Assembly: GCA_020846535.1 (NCBI GenBank)
Contig: JADLDR010000040.1
Span: 17,613-81,612 of the forward strand
Reading direction: 5' to 3'
Source: Armatimonadota bacterium
GTDB lineage: Bacteria > Armatimonadota > JADLDR01
Length of the DNA: 64,000 nt
A model generated the notes under the pieces. It did not search any database. It saw nothing but the letters and a program-made list of their open reading frames with translations, and was not told where the DNA came from. Made by a program: the position numbers and the translations under genes. Shown one piece after another: positions 33,113 to 42,087 of this stretch (position 1 is its first letter; each line of letters starts with the position of its first letter).

Positions 33113-33832
33113 TTAGCTCAGTTCCTCCAGCCATGCGGCCAGCATGGCCTCGAAATAGCGCCGCCCGGCCTCGGGAGAGGCGTTGCGGCTCTCCCGGCCC
33201 GGCTGCTCGCAATACCAGAGGCTTCCGTCCCGGAGGCGTTCCAGCTCCACCATCTCCGGGTGCAGGTGCATCAGCACGGAGGTCTCGAATTCGCCCGCAT
33301 GGTCTCCGGGGCAGGCAGGGGCGGCTTTGGGCAGGATCGTGGGAGCGACCCGGATCCGGCCCCAGGGCGAGATATCCTCCGGCCCGGACGCGGACCTGCC
33401 CCACCAGCCGGTTCCTCTCTCCTCCAGCATCATCTCGAAGGGCAGTTCCGAGGCCGCCTTGCGAAAGGCGATGCCTTCCGGCCCCTCCGTTCCCTGGTGG
33501 TGAATCATCACAATGATCTTCGCGAACCCGGTCCGCCACAGGCCGCGCAAAACTTCCTTCACATAAGGGGCGAAGGCGTCCCCAGGCATATCCATCGTGC
33601 CCATCTCCGGCCCGCTGACCGCATAGCCGGTCGGCCCGTAGTCTATGGTCGGGGCGACCGCCGCCGGGATGCGGGCGGCAATCGCCTCGCAGAGGGCTTC
33701 CGCCACTAGGGTGTCGTTTCCCAGCCCCATGTGGTGGCCGTGGCATTCCACGCAGCCTGCCGGGACCAGAACCGGCCACTTTGCCGCAACGGCAAGGCGC
33801 AACCGATAAGGTAGCATCGCTTTCAGGTGCAT
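33113..33832 (-). CDS. Creatininase family protein
   Basis: A 239-residue creatininase-like metal amidohydrolase. Typical metal-binding and core blocks are V-P-A-G-C-V-E-C-H-G-H-H-M, with an unusual V-E-C-H-G-H in place of the common E-x-H-G-x-H-L. They are followed by G-L-G-N-D-T-L-V-A and, later, I-V-M-I-H-H-Q-G-T-E and H-A-G-E-F-E-T-S. Members act on creatinine or on formamide-type substrates such as FAPy in riboflavin and mycofactocin pathways. The start at 33832 follows AAGGAATC; the longer frame to 34021 has no ribosome site. It leads the cmk-plsC operon. Confidence 0.87.
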   Translation of the reverse strand: MHLKAMLPYRLRLAVAAKWPVLVPAGCVECHGHHMGLGNDTLVAEALCEAIAARIPAAVAPTIDYGPTGYAVSGPEMGTMDMPGDAFAPYVKEVLRGLWRTGFAKIIVMIHHQGTEGPEGIAFRKAASELPFEMMLEERGTGWWGRSASGPEDISPWGRIRVAPTILPKAAPACPGDHAGEFETSVLMHLHPEMVELERLRDGSLWYCEQPGRESRNASPEAGRRYFEAMLAAWLEELS

Positions 33833-34039
33833 CGAAGATTCCTTTTGGATTTTCCCGATCAGCCTCCGCGCGTTGCCGCAGAGGGCTTGGCGCTCAATAT
33901 CGAGAGGCGGGCGTAGCGCCTCGATTTTCTCCAGTCGTCGGAGTCTTCCGGCTCGCTCCCCATGTAGGCGTGAAAGCCTATGATCATTGGATACTCCCGT
34001 ACACACAGCGGATATGTTCATGTTCCATCAACAGCCACA

Positions 34040-34975
34040 TCACCACGGTCTTTCGTCGCGCCTCAGTGTCAGCCAGTCCATTTCGGCTTCGGACAGATTG
34101 ATATGGGTGGCGCGGACGCACGATTCGACTTCGGAGACGTTTTCGGGGCCGACCAGGGCGATGGTGGGAGCGGGGACATTCAGGACGTAGGCCAGTGCAA
34201 TCTGGGTGACCGTAACGTTCTTGCGCCGAGCCATTTCGCGGGCGCGGGCAAGGCGCTCGAAGTTCTCCTCGTTGTGGTAGACGCGCACCAGGTCAGGGTT
34301 GGAAGCGTTCTCCGGGCCGGATTCCTCGCGGAAGAAGCCTCTGCCCTGGGACGACCAGGCGATGAGGGGAACGCCCGTTTCGCGGTGCCAGGCGATATCC
34401 TCCTGGGTGGCGTGGGTGCAGCCTGCCCAGAACGGCTCTTTCGGGATCGCCAGGCAGAGGTTGGGGCTGGAGAAATCCATTCCCCGCAGGCCGTGCCGGG
34501 CGGCGTATTCGTTGGTAGCCTTCAGGCGGGCCAGGGAGAAATTGGAGCCGCCGTAGGAGCGGATACGCCCGTTGGCTATTTCCTCGTTACAGGTGTCGAC
34601 AATGCTTTCGATGGGGGCGTCCAGGTCATCGCGGTGCATCATCCAGATATCGATGTAGTCTGTTCCCATTTTTTCGAGATGGGCGCTGACGGCCTGACGA
34701 ATGGTTTCCGGGGTGATGCGGACAGGGGGATGGCAGCCTTTATCGAGCAGGATCACATCGTCCCGCCTGCCGCGGTGGGCCAGCCACATGCCGATAGCGG
34801 CCTCCGAGCCGCCGTAAACCTGCGCGCTGTCGATCAGGTTGCCTCCCAGAGCCAAGAAGGCGGCCAGCAACTCGCAAACCAGTTCGGGCCGGGCCGGGGA
34901 AAAGATCATCGTTCCCATTCCGAGGCGGGAAACTTCCCGGTTCAGAGCGGGCGAAAAGAGCGAGGTAACGGTCAT
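34040..34975 (-). CDS. Aldo/keto reductase
   Basis: A 311-residue (alpha/beta)8 reductase. The catalytic tetrad is visible: Asp in N-L-I-D-S-A-Q-V-Y-G, Tyr in the same V-Y-G, Lys in I-L-L-D-K-G-C-H and His in I-W-M-M-H-R-D-D. C-terminal blocks S-N-F-S-L-A-R-L and V-T-V-T-Q-I-A-L-A-Y-V-L bind the NADPH. It likely works on a sugar or aldehyde. It follows the Gfo/Idh/MocA gene by nine bases in the same direction, so they form a two-gene sugar-oxidoreductase unit. Confidence 0.92.
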   Translation of the reverse strand: MTVTSLFSPALNREVSRLGMGTMIFSPARPELVCELLAAFLALGGNLIDSAQVYGGSEAAIGMWLAHRGRRDDVILLDKGCHPPVRITPETIRQAVSAHLEKMGTDYIDIWMMHRDDLDAPIESIVDTCNEEIANGRIRSYGGSNFSLARLKATNEYAARHGLRGMDFSSPNLCLAIPKEPFWAGCTHATQEDIAWHRETGVPLIAWSSQGRGFFREESGPENASNPDLVRVYHNEENFERLARAREMARRKNVTVTQIALAYVLNVPAPTIALVGPENVSEVESCVRATHINLSEAEMDWLTLRRDERPW

Positions 34976-34984
34976 TCGGTTCTC

Positions 34985-35977
34985 CTATTTTTCCTCCACA
35001 TCGAAAACCAGCCCCATGTCGGCGCGGAGGGCGTCGAGGGTTCGCATCTGGCCCAGGCTGTCCTCCCAGCTCATGGCGGGAGTCTGGCGCTCGTCCAGGT
35101 GCGCGGCGACGGTGAGGGCTTCGTTGGCGTAAAGGTCGCGCCCGTATCGGATGTCATAGGTTTCGGTTTTGCCGTCGGCGTGGACGGTGAGAACGGCGTT
35201 GTCATCGGAGGGGAACCAGGGATTCGAGACGGTGATGCTTCCCTTGCTGCCGTAAATATTTGCCATCGAGGGCACGCCGCACCGGGTGGCGCAGGTGAAG
35301 AAGGCCACAGCGCCGGAGGGAAATTTGAGAACTCCGGTGGCCTGTTCGTCCACGCGGCTCTCCGGACCGATATAGCCGACCGCGCGGCACTCCACCGGTT
35401 CGGCGCGGGCGGCCATCCGGCAGAAGGAGACGCAGTAGCATCCCACATCCATCAGACCGCCGCCTGCCGCCGGGTTGGACATGCGGATGTTCTCCAGGTT
35501 CATGCCCATATTGTAGGCGAACGCGCTCTCCAGGATGCGGACTTCTCCGATGGTTCCCGCGTCGATGATTTCGCGCATCTTCTGCCACTGAGGGTGGCAG
35601 CGGTACATGAACGCCTCCATAAAGAAGACATCCTCTTCCTTCACGACTGCCAGCACCTTTTCCAGTTCTCCCGCATTGACGGTGACCGGCTTTTCGCAGA
35701 GGATATGCTTTTCCGCCCGGGCGCACCGGATCGACCATTCCATGTGCATATCGTTGGGCAGGGCGATGTAAACCGCATCCACATCGTTGTCGGCCAGCAT
35801 TTCCTCATAGGAACCGTAGGCCCTTTCGAGGCCGTGTTCCACGGCGAACCTGTTCCCTTTCTCCAGGCTCCTGGAGCCGACCGCCAGGGCGGTCGCCTGG
35901 TCGGTCGAGGCCAGCCCCTGCGCGAACCGGGCCGCGATCATGCCGGTTCCCAAAATGCCCCACTTCAAATGTTTCAT
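34985..35977 (-). CDS. Gfo/Idh/MocA-family oxidoreductase
   Basis: A 330-residue NAD(P)-dependent dehydrogenase. The Rossmann motif is W-G-I-L-G-T-G-M-I-A. The conserved E-K-P block is H-I-L-C-E-K-P-V-T-V-N-A, and the substrate domain has G-G-G-L-M-D-V-G-C-Y-C, with the family's D-x-G. The start at 35977 (M-K-H-L-K-W) is preferred; the longer frame to 36055 adds a hydrophobic stretch without a ribosome site. It is transcribed with the aldo/keto reductase that follows. The exact sugar substrate cannot be told. Confidence 0.92.
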   Translation of the reverse strand: MKHLKWGILGTGMIAARFAQGLASTDQATALAVGSRSLEKGNRFAVEHGLERAYGSYEEMLADNDVDAVYIALPNDMHMEWSIRCARAEKHILCEKPVTVNAGELEKVLAVVKEEDVFFMEAFMYRCHPQWQKMREIIDAGTIGEVRILESAFAYNMGMNLENIRMSNPAAGGGLMDVGCYCVSFCRMAARAEPVECRAVGYIGPESRVDEQATGVLKFPSGAVAFFTCATRCGVPSMANIYGSKGSITVSNPWFPSDDNAVLTVHADGKTETYDIRYGRDLYANEALTVAAHLDERQTPAMSWEDSLGQMRTLDALRADMGLVFDVEEK

Positions 35978-36146
35978 CGAATGAACCCTCCCCTGTGGAA
36001 TCGCTGGCTCTATTATATACGACAGGAAGAGGTGTGTCAATAGGAAAGAGAGCATCCTGCTCTAAAGTTCGTCCTGTATTGTGACATAATAGGAGATGAA
36101 GCAAGCCAATACCAAAGCTGAGAATACTCAAAGGAGGCTTCATCAG

Positions 36147-37790
36147 ATGCGTTTCATATTATGGGCGGTGTGCCTTGCCGTACTGGCCGGGTTGGTCGGA
36201 TGCGGGGGCGGGGGTGGCGGCGATGGAAGCGATATGGCGGTGCTGGCGACCTCTGCGGACAGGAGTATCTCGATCCTGGGCGCAAGCGATGCGGTCCCGC
36301 CCGGTTTTACCCTGACGGTTGCGAGCGTGGCCCAGGCCGGAGCGCCTGCCCTGCCCGCCGGCGCGTCCTTTGTGGCGGCGGCAGACTGCGGGCCGGACGG
36401 AACAGTTCTCAACAAACCCGTCGTCCTTTCTTTTACCCTGCCGACCGCGATGGCCGCAGGGAGCAAGCTGCCCCTCTACCTGCTCAAAAACAACGCCTGG
36501 GAAGATACAGGTATTCAGGCCGAAGTGTCCCCGGGCGGGCGCACGGCTACCGCTCAGGTCAGCCATTTCTCCGTTTACGCCCTCGCGAGCGCGAAGGAAA
36601 CCACAGTTCACGCCAACAAGGGTTTTTTCTTCTCGACGGGCCTGGAAACCGCTTCCGCGCCGAACGACCTCTACTACGCGGTCAGAGGAACCGGGGTGGT
36701 CACCTTCAACCACGGTGCGGCCAAAGCCGCCTCGTCCGGCTATGACGCCATCACCCAGGCGACCGCGGGCGGCTACACTCCCGGCAATGTCGATGTGCAG
36801 GCAGGCACGGTGCTGCTGGTGCAGGACATGATCGGAAAGTATTATAAGATGAAGGTGAACGCCGTGAGCGCAGATGCCGTCACCTTCATCTTCCAGGCTA
36901 TCGCGAACCCGCCTGCGGGCACGGCCCGCGTGGATATGGAAACCGTTTTCTACGGCCCCACGGTTCTGGTCGCCACCCGCAAGCCGGACTGGTCGCCGGA
37001 CGGCAGCCGGATCGTTTTCGAGGACGGCGTCCGGAGCGATGTCTGGCGGGTGGACGCCACAGCCGGAGCCGCGCCGGTGAAGGTGACCGAATACTCCGAT
37101 CAGAAATGGGATGACGGGGGAGCCGTCCCCGGCTGGATCAACGGCAATCAAATGACCTATTACCTGGGCTGGATCGGCGATAACGATAAGGATATGCACA
37201 TCATGCTGGCCGGTTACAACCAGGCGCAAAACGCTCCGCCCCCCACCATCCTGCATCGCTTCAACGCCTCCGACCTGGGCGGAACGGCCAACTCCGCCGG
37301 AACGCCGGAAATCCTATCAGTTTCTTCGGACGGCCAGAAGGTCTTCGCGATCTGGGGCAACGGGGATATCAACAACTTCGCGGGAGCCTATACCCTGAAC
37401 TGGGCCGGGGCGACCCTGGCGGTCACCAAACTCACCGCCGGAATCGCTGACGGGATGGTCTCCCGGGACGGCAACGAGATCGTCTACCAGAAGGGCACCG
37501 GCCCTGCCGGACAGATCGTCTGGAAACCCTTCTCTGGCGGAACCGAAACCGCGGTCGGCACCGGGATGTATCCGACTTGGGGTGGGGACAGCAAAACTAT
37601 CGGCTACCTGAACAGCGATGGAACCGGCTATGTGGTTTACAGCACCCAGACCGGAGCCTCCAAAACCTATGCGCTTCCTCAGGGCACTGCCATCCAGCAC
37701 CCGGCCCTCTCCTGGGGCGGCAAGAAAATCGCCTTCCGCGCCTTCGGCGGAGCCAACACGGGGATAAAAATAGGAACGCTGGTGGACTGA
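36147..37790 (+). CDS. Lipoprotein with ZU5-like domain and TolB-like beta-propeller
   Basis: A 547-residue exported lipoprotein. Its signal ends in L-A-G-L-V-G-C, followed by a six-glycine run. Residues about 35-145 form a beta-sandwich with F-T-L-T-V-A-S-V-A-Q-A-G and A-E-V-S-P-G-G-R-T-A-T-A-Q-V-S-H-F-S-V-Y-A, the ZU5-like ending. The second half contains repeated WD40/TolB-like blades: P-D-W-S-P-D-G-S-R-I-V-F, I-L-S-V-S-S-D-G-Q-K-V-F-A and H-P-A-L-S-W-G-G-K-K-I-A-F. It probably binds a protein or glycan at the surface. The start at 36147 follows AAAGGAGG. A strong terminator follows. Confidence 0.8.
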   Translation: MRFILWAVCLAVLAGLVGCGGGGGGDGSDMAVLATSADRSISILGASDAVPPGFTLTVASVAQAGAPALPAGASFVAAADCGPDGTVLNKPVVLSFTLPTAMAAGSKLPLYLLKNNAWEDTGIQAEVSPGGRTATAQVSHFSVYALASAKETTVHANKGFFFSTGLETASAPNDLYYAVRGTGVVTFNHGAAKAASSGYDAITQATAGGYTPGNVDVQAGTVLLVQDMIGKYYKMKVNAVSADAVTFIFQAIANPPAGTARVDMETVFYGPTVLVATRKPDWSPDGSRIVFEDGVRSDVWRVDATAGAAPVKVTEYSDQKWDDGGAVPGWINGNQMTYYLGWIGDNDKDMHIMLAGYNQAQNAPPPTILHRFNASDLGGTANSAGTPEILSVSSDGQKVFAIWGNGDINNFAGAYTLNWAGATLAVTKLTAGIADGMVSRDGNEIVYQKGTGPAGQIVWKPFSGGTETAVGTGMYPTWGGDSKTIGYLNSDGTGYVVYSTQTGASKTYALPQGTAIQHPALSWGGKKIAFRAFGGANTGIKIGTLVD

Positions 37791-37840
37791 AGAAGGCGAG
37801 CGTGTGGGTTTGTTCTTTTGAGACAGCCATATTGGACAAG

Positions 37841-37876
37841 AGAGGGGCAGACACGCTATCTGCCCCCCTCTTTTTC
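37841..37876 (+). terminator. Intrinsic terminator
   Basis: GAGGGGCAGA and TCTGCCCCCCTC pair with one bulge around a seven-base loop and are followed by TTTTTCG. It ends the lipoprotein gene and abuts the convergent DUF1080 gene. Confidence 0.8.
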
Positions 37877-37878
37877 GC

Positions 37879-38940
37879 TTAAGGCTGGCTCTCTCGCACC
37901 GCTTCCTGGAAGGCATCCGCGGCCCGCTGACCCGGTATGCGCTGGAGAGTCTGCAACGCCGCGCTGGAGACAGCCCCCCCTTCGGCGAAGGCTTTCTTCA
38001 ATATTTCGATGGTGCGGCTGTCTCCCTGCCCGACCCAGCCGAGAAGCCGGGCGGCAAGGACGCGTGCATGGTCGTCGGGGCTGCCTTTGCGGGCCAGACG
38101 GGCCAGCAGCGCCTTCCGGACGGCGGCAGCCTGGCCGCCATTGCCGGGGGCGGTCGCGCTGGCGGTGATGCGGTAGAAGGCCATCTCCGCCGTATGGACG
38201 GCTTCCGGGCCGCCGCCGGAGGCCGCATCGAGCAGGCGGGGAACCATTGCAGGACCGAGCCGGAGAGCAGCCTCATAAGCAGACCGGCGGATGGCCGGAT
38301 CGGCGGAGGTCAGACCCTTTGCGACAAACTCCGGATCCCGATCCAGGTTCTTGATCTTGATGTTTTTGAATTTCACCCACTCGCCCGGGCCGGTGTGGGA
38401 GTCCTGCATGCCGATAAAGCCGGTCAGGGGCACATTCTTCAACCCCTCCACCCGGTCGTAATCGGCCTCAGTGCAGACCTGCCCGTCGACCGCCACGGTA
38501 ATCTGTTTGTAGGCGCAGGTGATCTCGATAGCGCGCCAGCGAAGGGTCGTTTCATCGGGCCGGTTCTTAACCGGAACATATCCGTAGAGCGATCCTGTGC
38601 AGTGGAGATCATCCCGGTAGGGAGTCCAGGGAGCCAGAAGCTGCACCTCCAGCCCGTTGCGGATAAAAACGCCGCTGTTGCCCGTTTTGGAAAGCATCCA
38701 GTCCATCCGCAGGATGAAGTTGGAAAAAGGCTCCTGATAGTGAATGCTGTTGCCGCCCTTCCCTCCATCGCTTACCAGACAGCCCTTCTCCACCCGAAAT
38801 CCTTCCGCATTCCCCGCCACCCTCCAGCCTTCCAGCGACTTCCCATCAAAAAGCGATACGAACCCATCCCCCCGTCCCGCCCCCAGCGCACTCCCCGCCG
38901 TCAGCAGAACGAGCAGGCCAATCAGGATATATTTTCGCAC
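37879..38940 (-). CDS. Secreted DUF1080 (3-keto-disaccharide hydrolase-like) protein with HEAT repeats
   Basis: A 353-residue exported protein. The signal peptide is K-Y-I-L-I-G-L-L-V-L-L-T-A-G-S-A-L-G-A. The DUF1080 lectin-like fold (about 30-200) starts F-V-S-L-F-D-G-K-S-L-E-G-W and has G-N-S-G-V-F-I-R-N-G-L-E-V-Q, R-W-R-A-I-E-I-T-C and T-G-F-I-G-M-Q-D-S-H. Then come about four helical HEAT-like repeats (A-I-R-R-S-A-Y-E-A-A-L-R-L-G). Members cleave 3-keto-glycosides or bind sugars outside the cell. The GTG at 38940 has GGAGG five bases upstream, while the ATG at 38952 has none. Neighbours are other sugar genes. Confidence 0.87.
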   Translation of the reverse strand: MRKYILIGLLVLLTAGSALGAGRGDGFVSLFDGKSLEGWRVAGNAEGFRVEKGCLVSDGGKGGNSIHYQEPFSNFILRMDWMLSKTGNSGVFIRNGLEVQLLAPWTPYRDDLHCTGSLYGYVPVKNRPDETTLRWRAIEITCAYKQITVAVDGQVCTEADYDRVEGLKNVPLTGFIGMQDSHTGPGEWVKFKNIKIKNLDRDPEFVAKGLTSADPAIRRSAYEAALRLGPAMVPRLLDAASGGGPEAVHTAEMAFYRITASATAPGNGGQAAAVRKALLARLARKGSPDDHARVLAARLLGWVGQGDSRTIEILKKAFAEGGAVSSAALQTLQRIPGQRAADAFQEAVRESQP

Positions 38941-38959
38941 TGAAACCTCCATGAGAAGG

Positions 38960-39035
38960 AGGGAAGGGTATAGGGTATAAAAAACGCGCCGTTGCTTGCC
39001 CTACACCTATACTCTATCCCCTATCCCCTTCTCCC
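38960..39035. repeat. TAGGG-type inverted repeat pair, copy 2
   Basis: The left arm is GGGAAGGGTATAGGGTATA. The right arm is CCCTACACCTATACTCTATC and more, ending CCCCTTCTCC. They form an imperfect palindrome with a short spacer between two minus-strand genes. The right arm abuts the next gene's stop. Confidence 0.75.
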
Positions 39036-40327
39036 TAAATTTTCGGCAGAGACCACGGGGATCGGTAGGCGGGGCGACGCATGCGGTTGGCGGCCTCGTC
39101 GCCGACGAACTCCTCCTTGACGGCATCCCAGGTCAGCTTGCGGCCCAGGCGATAGGAGATAAAGGCCATGTGCATCGGGAGGGTCATCCGGGTGACATAA
39201 TCGATGTTGCTTTCCGGCTGGCCGCCCGATTTCACGCAGTCCAGGAAGTTTCTCTGGTGGCCCGGAGAGCGCGGGAGCGTTTGCGGCACTTCGGGGATGT
39301 CGCTCGACTGCTTGCCGTCCAGGAAGATGAGCCTGTCCCCGTAGTCGGCCACGATCTCGCCCTTGTCGCCGACGAACTGGATACCCAGCCCGCGCCCGTT
39401 GGCTCCCGGAAGGTCTGGAGTGCGGCTGTGCCAGTAGAGCTTCAGGCCGGGGAACTCGAACTCCGCGTTCATGAAGGGAGGCGTGGTGCTGAGGTCGTCC
39501 AACTGCTCCTCTCCGGTGGCGATCACCGTTTTCGGAGCGCCCAGGTCGAGCGCCCAGCAGGCCAGGTCGGCCACATGACACCAGAAATCAGCGAAGACCC
39601 CGCCCGAATAGTCCCAGTAATAGCGGAACCGGAAGGGATGGATGGCCGGGTTGTATTTGCGCCAGGGAGCCGGGCCGAGCCACATATCCCAGTTCAGGGT
39701 TGCAGGCGGCTCCTCATCCTTCGGGAAGCCCAGGACAGGGTTGCCGCCCACTTTCCAGAGCCTTACGGTATGCACTTTCCCGATCACGCCCGCCCTCACC
39801 AGTTCCACCACCCGGTGATAGTTGTCCCCGGCGTGAATCTGGGTTCCGAGCTGGAAGATCCGCTTGTTCTGGTGGCAGATCTTCTGCATGGCCTTCGCTT
39901 CGGCAATCGTGTTGCAGAGCGGCTTTTCGCCGTAGACGTGCTTGCCCGCCTGGAACGCCAGGATCGCATTCAGGGCATGCCAGTGGTCGGGGGTGGCGTA
40001 AGTGATGACATCGATATCCTTGCGGTCGAGCAGGCGGCGGAAATCCGAAACTGCGACCGCCTTGCTCTCCGGGCGGAGTTCTTTCAGCCGGGCGAGGGCC
40101 GCGTCGGCGCGGGTAGAATCCACATCGCAGACGGCCATCGTTTCCACATCCGGGAAGCCCGCGAACCATTCCAGATGCGCGTTTCCCATACCGCCCACCC
40201 CGATATGCGCCACCCTGATCGTCTCATCGGAAGGAGCCGCCTCGGATCGCTCGGGCGCGACGGCTATTCCCAGCCCCGCCCCAGCCAGCCCGGCCATGGT
40301 GGAAGTCAAAAATAAACGACGTGTCAT
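39035..40327 (-). CDS. Gfo/Idh/MocA-family oxidoreductase with Tat-type signal
   Basis: A 430-residue dehydrogenase with a twin-arginine export signal (T-R-R-L-F-L-T-S-T-M-A-G-L-A-G-A-G-L). The Rossmann motif is H-I-G-V-G-G-M-G-N-A-H. Conserved blocks are T-P-D-H-W-H-A-L-N-A, H-V-Y-G-E-K-P-L-C-N-T-I and G-G-V-F-A-D-F-W-C-H-V-A-D-L. These fit the NAD-dependent glycosidase/GFO type that works on secreted sugars and carries its cofactor through Tat. ATG 40327 has AGAGG at six bases; ATG 40333 directly abuts it. It is downstream of the fucosidase gene, same direction. Confidence 0.91.
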   Translation of the reverse strand: MTRRLFLTSTMAGLAGAGLGIAVAPERSEAAPSDETIRVAHIGVGGMGNAHLEWFAGFPDVETMAVCDVDSTRADAALARLKELRPESKAVAVSDFRRLLDRKDIDVITYATPDHWHALNAILAFQAGKHVYGEKPLCNTIAEAKAMQKICHQNKRIFQLGTQIHAGDNYHRVVELVRAGVIGKVHTVRLWKVGGNPVLGFPKDEEPPATLNWDMWLGPAPWRKYNPAIHPFRFRYYWDYSGGVFADFWCHVADLACWALDLGAPKTVIATGEEQLDDLSTTPPFMNAEFEFPGLKLYWHSRTPDLPGANGRGLGIQFVGDKGEIVADYGDRLIFLDGKQSSDIPEVPQTLPRSPGHQRNFLDCVKSGGQPESNIDYVTRMTLPMHMAFISYRLGRKLTWDAVKEEFVGDEAANRMRRPAYRSPWSLPKI

Positions 40328-40389
40328 TCTCATCCTCTTTGTTTCCTGTTCTTGCGTAATGCGAATCGGTATGCGAAGGATCACCGGCT

Positions 40390-41646
40390 TTACTTGTCCG
40401 TCTTCGCCCAGGGATCGTTTTCGATGATGACATGCCCTGCCCCGAGTACCTGGCGGGGCGTGTCCTCCACCTTGAGTTCGATGACGGTCGCGAGAGGATC
40501 GGGAGCCTGTGAGGGGAGGCCCATCAGCACCAGCCGATCTTTGACCTGCTTGAACTCGATGGGTTTCCCGCCCATGAAGCGGGCGCTGACGACCTTGTTG
40601 ACCAGGCCGCCGATAGCCATCTCCTCGCCGGGCCAGCGGTTGCAGTGGAAGTAGGCCGTATCGCCCTTCGCGGTGAAGGCCCCGGTAATGAACCATTCCT
40701 GCTGCATGGGGTCGGTGGCCTCATAGATTGCAGGGCCGTATTGGGACATCCATTCTCCGACCTCTTCCAGGGCGGTGGAACACTCCACCGGCACGCCGCC
40801 CTCCGGGGTGGGGCCGATGTTCAGGAGGAGATTGCCGCCGCCTGCCGCCACCTGCCGGAGCATCCCGACCACATTCCACGCGCTTTTGTAGTTGGTATCG
40901 ATGGGGGTGTAGCCCCAGCTTTCGTTGAAGGTCATACAGGCTTCCCAGGCGCGGCCTCCCGATGCCGGGGTGATGTGCTGCTCTGGGGTGCCGAAGTCTT
41001 CGGGAAGCTGGGAGCGGTCGTTGATAATGATATCGGGCTGAAGCTGGCGCACCATCGCATTCATCTTCGCCGATTCCCATCCTTCAGCGTCGAGGGGCCA
41101 GGAGACATCGTACCACATGATGTCCAGCTTGCCGTAGTTGGTGCAAAGCTCTCTCACCTGGCCGTGGATGTAGCCCACGAAGCGCCTGCGGGCCTGTTCG
41201 TCGTGCTTGCACCTGGCCCCGTCCGGGTGATGCCAGTCCATCATCGAATAATAGAAACCGACGCGCAGGCCCTCGGCGCGGGCCGCCTCCACATATTCGG
41301 CCACCAGGTCGCGGCCCGGGCCGCGCTTTTTGGCGTTGTAGTCCGTCAGGGCGGAATCGAAGAGGCAGAAGCCCTCATGGTGCTTGGTGGTCATCACCAT
41401 ATAACGCATCCCGGCCTTTTTCGCCAGTTTGGCCCAGGTGCGGGCGGGCCACTCGCCCGGCTTCCAGGTGTCGGCCAGCTTTTCATACTCCTCCACCGGG
41501 ATGCGCTCCCGGTTCATCACCCACTCGTGGCGGCCCAACCGGGCGTAAAGGCCCCAGTGAATGAACATCCCGAACCGGGCCTCCCGGAACCATTTCAATC
41601 GGCGCGCCCGGTCTTTCTCGACCTCTTCCGGCGTCATCTGCGACAT
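40390..41646 (-). CDS. Alpha-L-fucosidase (GH29)
   Basis: A 418-residue glycoside hydrolase. The family opening is W-F-R-E-A-R-F-G-M-F-I-H-W-G-L-Y, then A-K-L-A-K-K-A-G-M-R-Y-M-V-M-T-T-K-H-H-E-G-F-C and G-F-Y-Y-S-M-M-D-W-H. The nucleophile region is L-D-I-M-W-Y-D-V-S-W, with the Asp in the expected place. A C-terminal beta domain begins with G-G-G-N-L-L-L-N-I-G-P. No signal peptide is seen, so it may act inside the cell on imported fuco-oligosaccharides. The start at 41646 follows AGGAGAC. The Tat-type oxidoreductase lies 62 bases downstream. Confidence 0.92.
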   Translation of the reverse strand: MSQMTPEEVEKDRARRLKWFREARFGMFIHWGLYARLGRHEWVMNRERIPVEEYEKLADTWKPGEWPARTWAKLAKKAGMRYMVMTTKHHEGFCLFDSALTDYNAKKRGPGRDLVAEYVEAARAEGLRVGFYYSMMDWHHPDGARCKHDEQARRRFVGYIHGQVRELCTNYGKLDIMWYDVSWPLDAEGWESAKMNAMVRQLQPDIIINDRSQLPEDFGTPEQHITPASGGRAWEACMTFNESWGYTPIDTNYKSAWNVVGMLRQVAAGGGNLLLNIGPTPEGGVPVECSTALEEVGEWMSQYGPAIYEATDPMQQEWFITGAFTAKGDTAYFHCNRWPGEEMAIGGLVNKVVSARFMGGKPIEFKQVKDRLVLMGLPSQAPDPLATVIELKVEDTPRQVLGAGHVIIENDPWAKTDK

Positions 41647-42087
41647 GGTGACTCGTCTCCTTTCAAGACGTTTGGTACTCCCTGCACTTCGCGGAGGGCA
41701 GAAGAGTTCCTTCCTGTATCCAGCCCAGGCTGGAGATAATAATGTCGATTGAGGCTGCGCTCCTCGCAGACTGCATCGATACGGCTGCTGCTTGTCTATG
41801 TGACGCTGGCGATTGGCGTGTCGCTGTGCTGCTCACAAGGTCATCGACAGGATTTAAAAGAAAAAACCTTCAATAATTTTCTGCCTCCCGGATATACTGA
41901 AGGAAAGCCGAGCGCCCTTCAAGAAAGATGGAGTAACACCTGAGCCAAAGCCCCGAGGCGCAGGATGATCTCCTTCGGGAGAGCGACATCGGCCCGTGTT
42001 CTGTCTGGGGGGGCCTCGGCGCTTCGGCGCAGAGTCAGGCAGAGCCGGGCCGGCCTTTATTTGGGGGCGATTTCGCCCGCTCCTCCC
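41647..42087. other. Intergenic region without a supported gene
   Basis: This 441-base stretch holds a fragment like the ends of the 43669 repeat (near 41741-41780, GTCGATTGAGGCTGCGCTCC), an AT-rich patch near 41850-41890 and GC-rich folds at 41955-42080. One short open frame (41749-41943) has no ribosome site or coding pattern. I see no promoter or RNA gene that I can support. Confidence 0.5.

Noticed and set aside
41749..41943. 64-codon plus-strand frame in the gap after the fucosidase gene
   Set aside because: No ribosome site and no coding pattern; it starts in a repeat-like segment.
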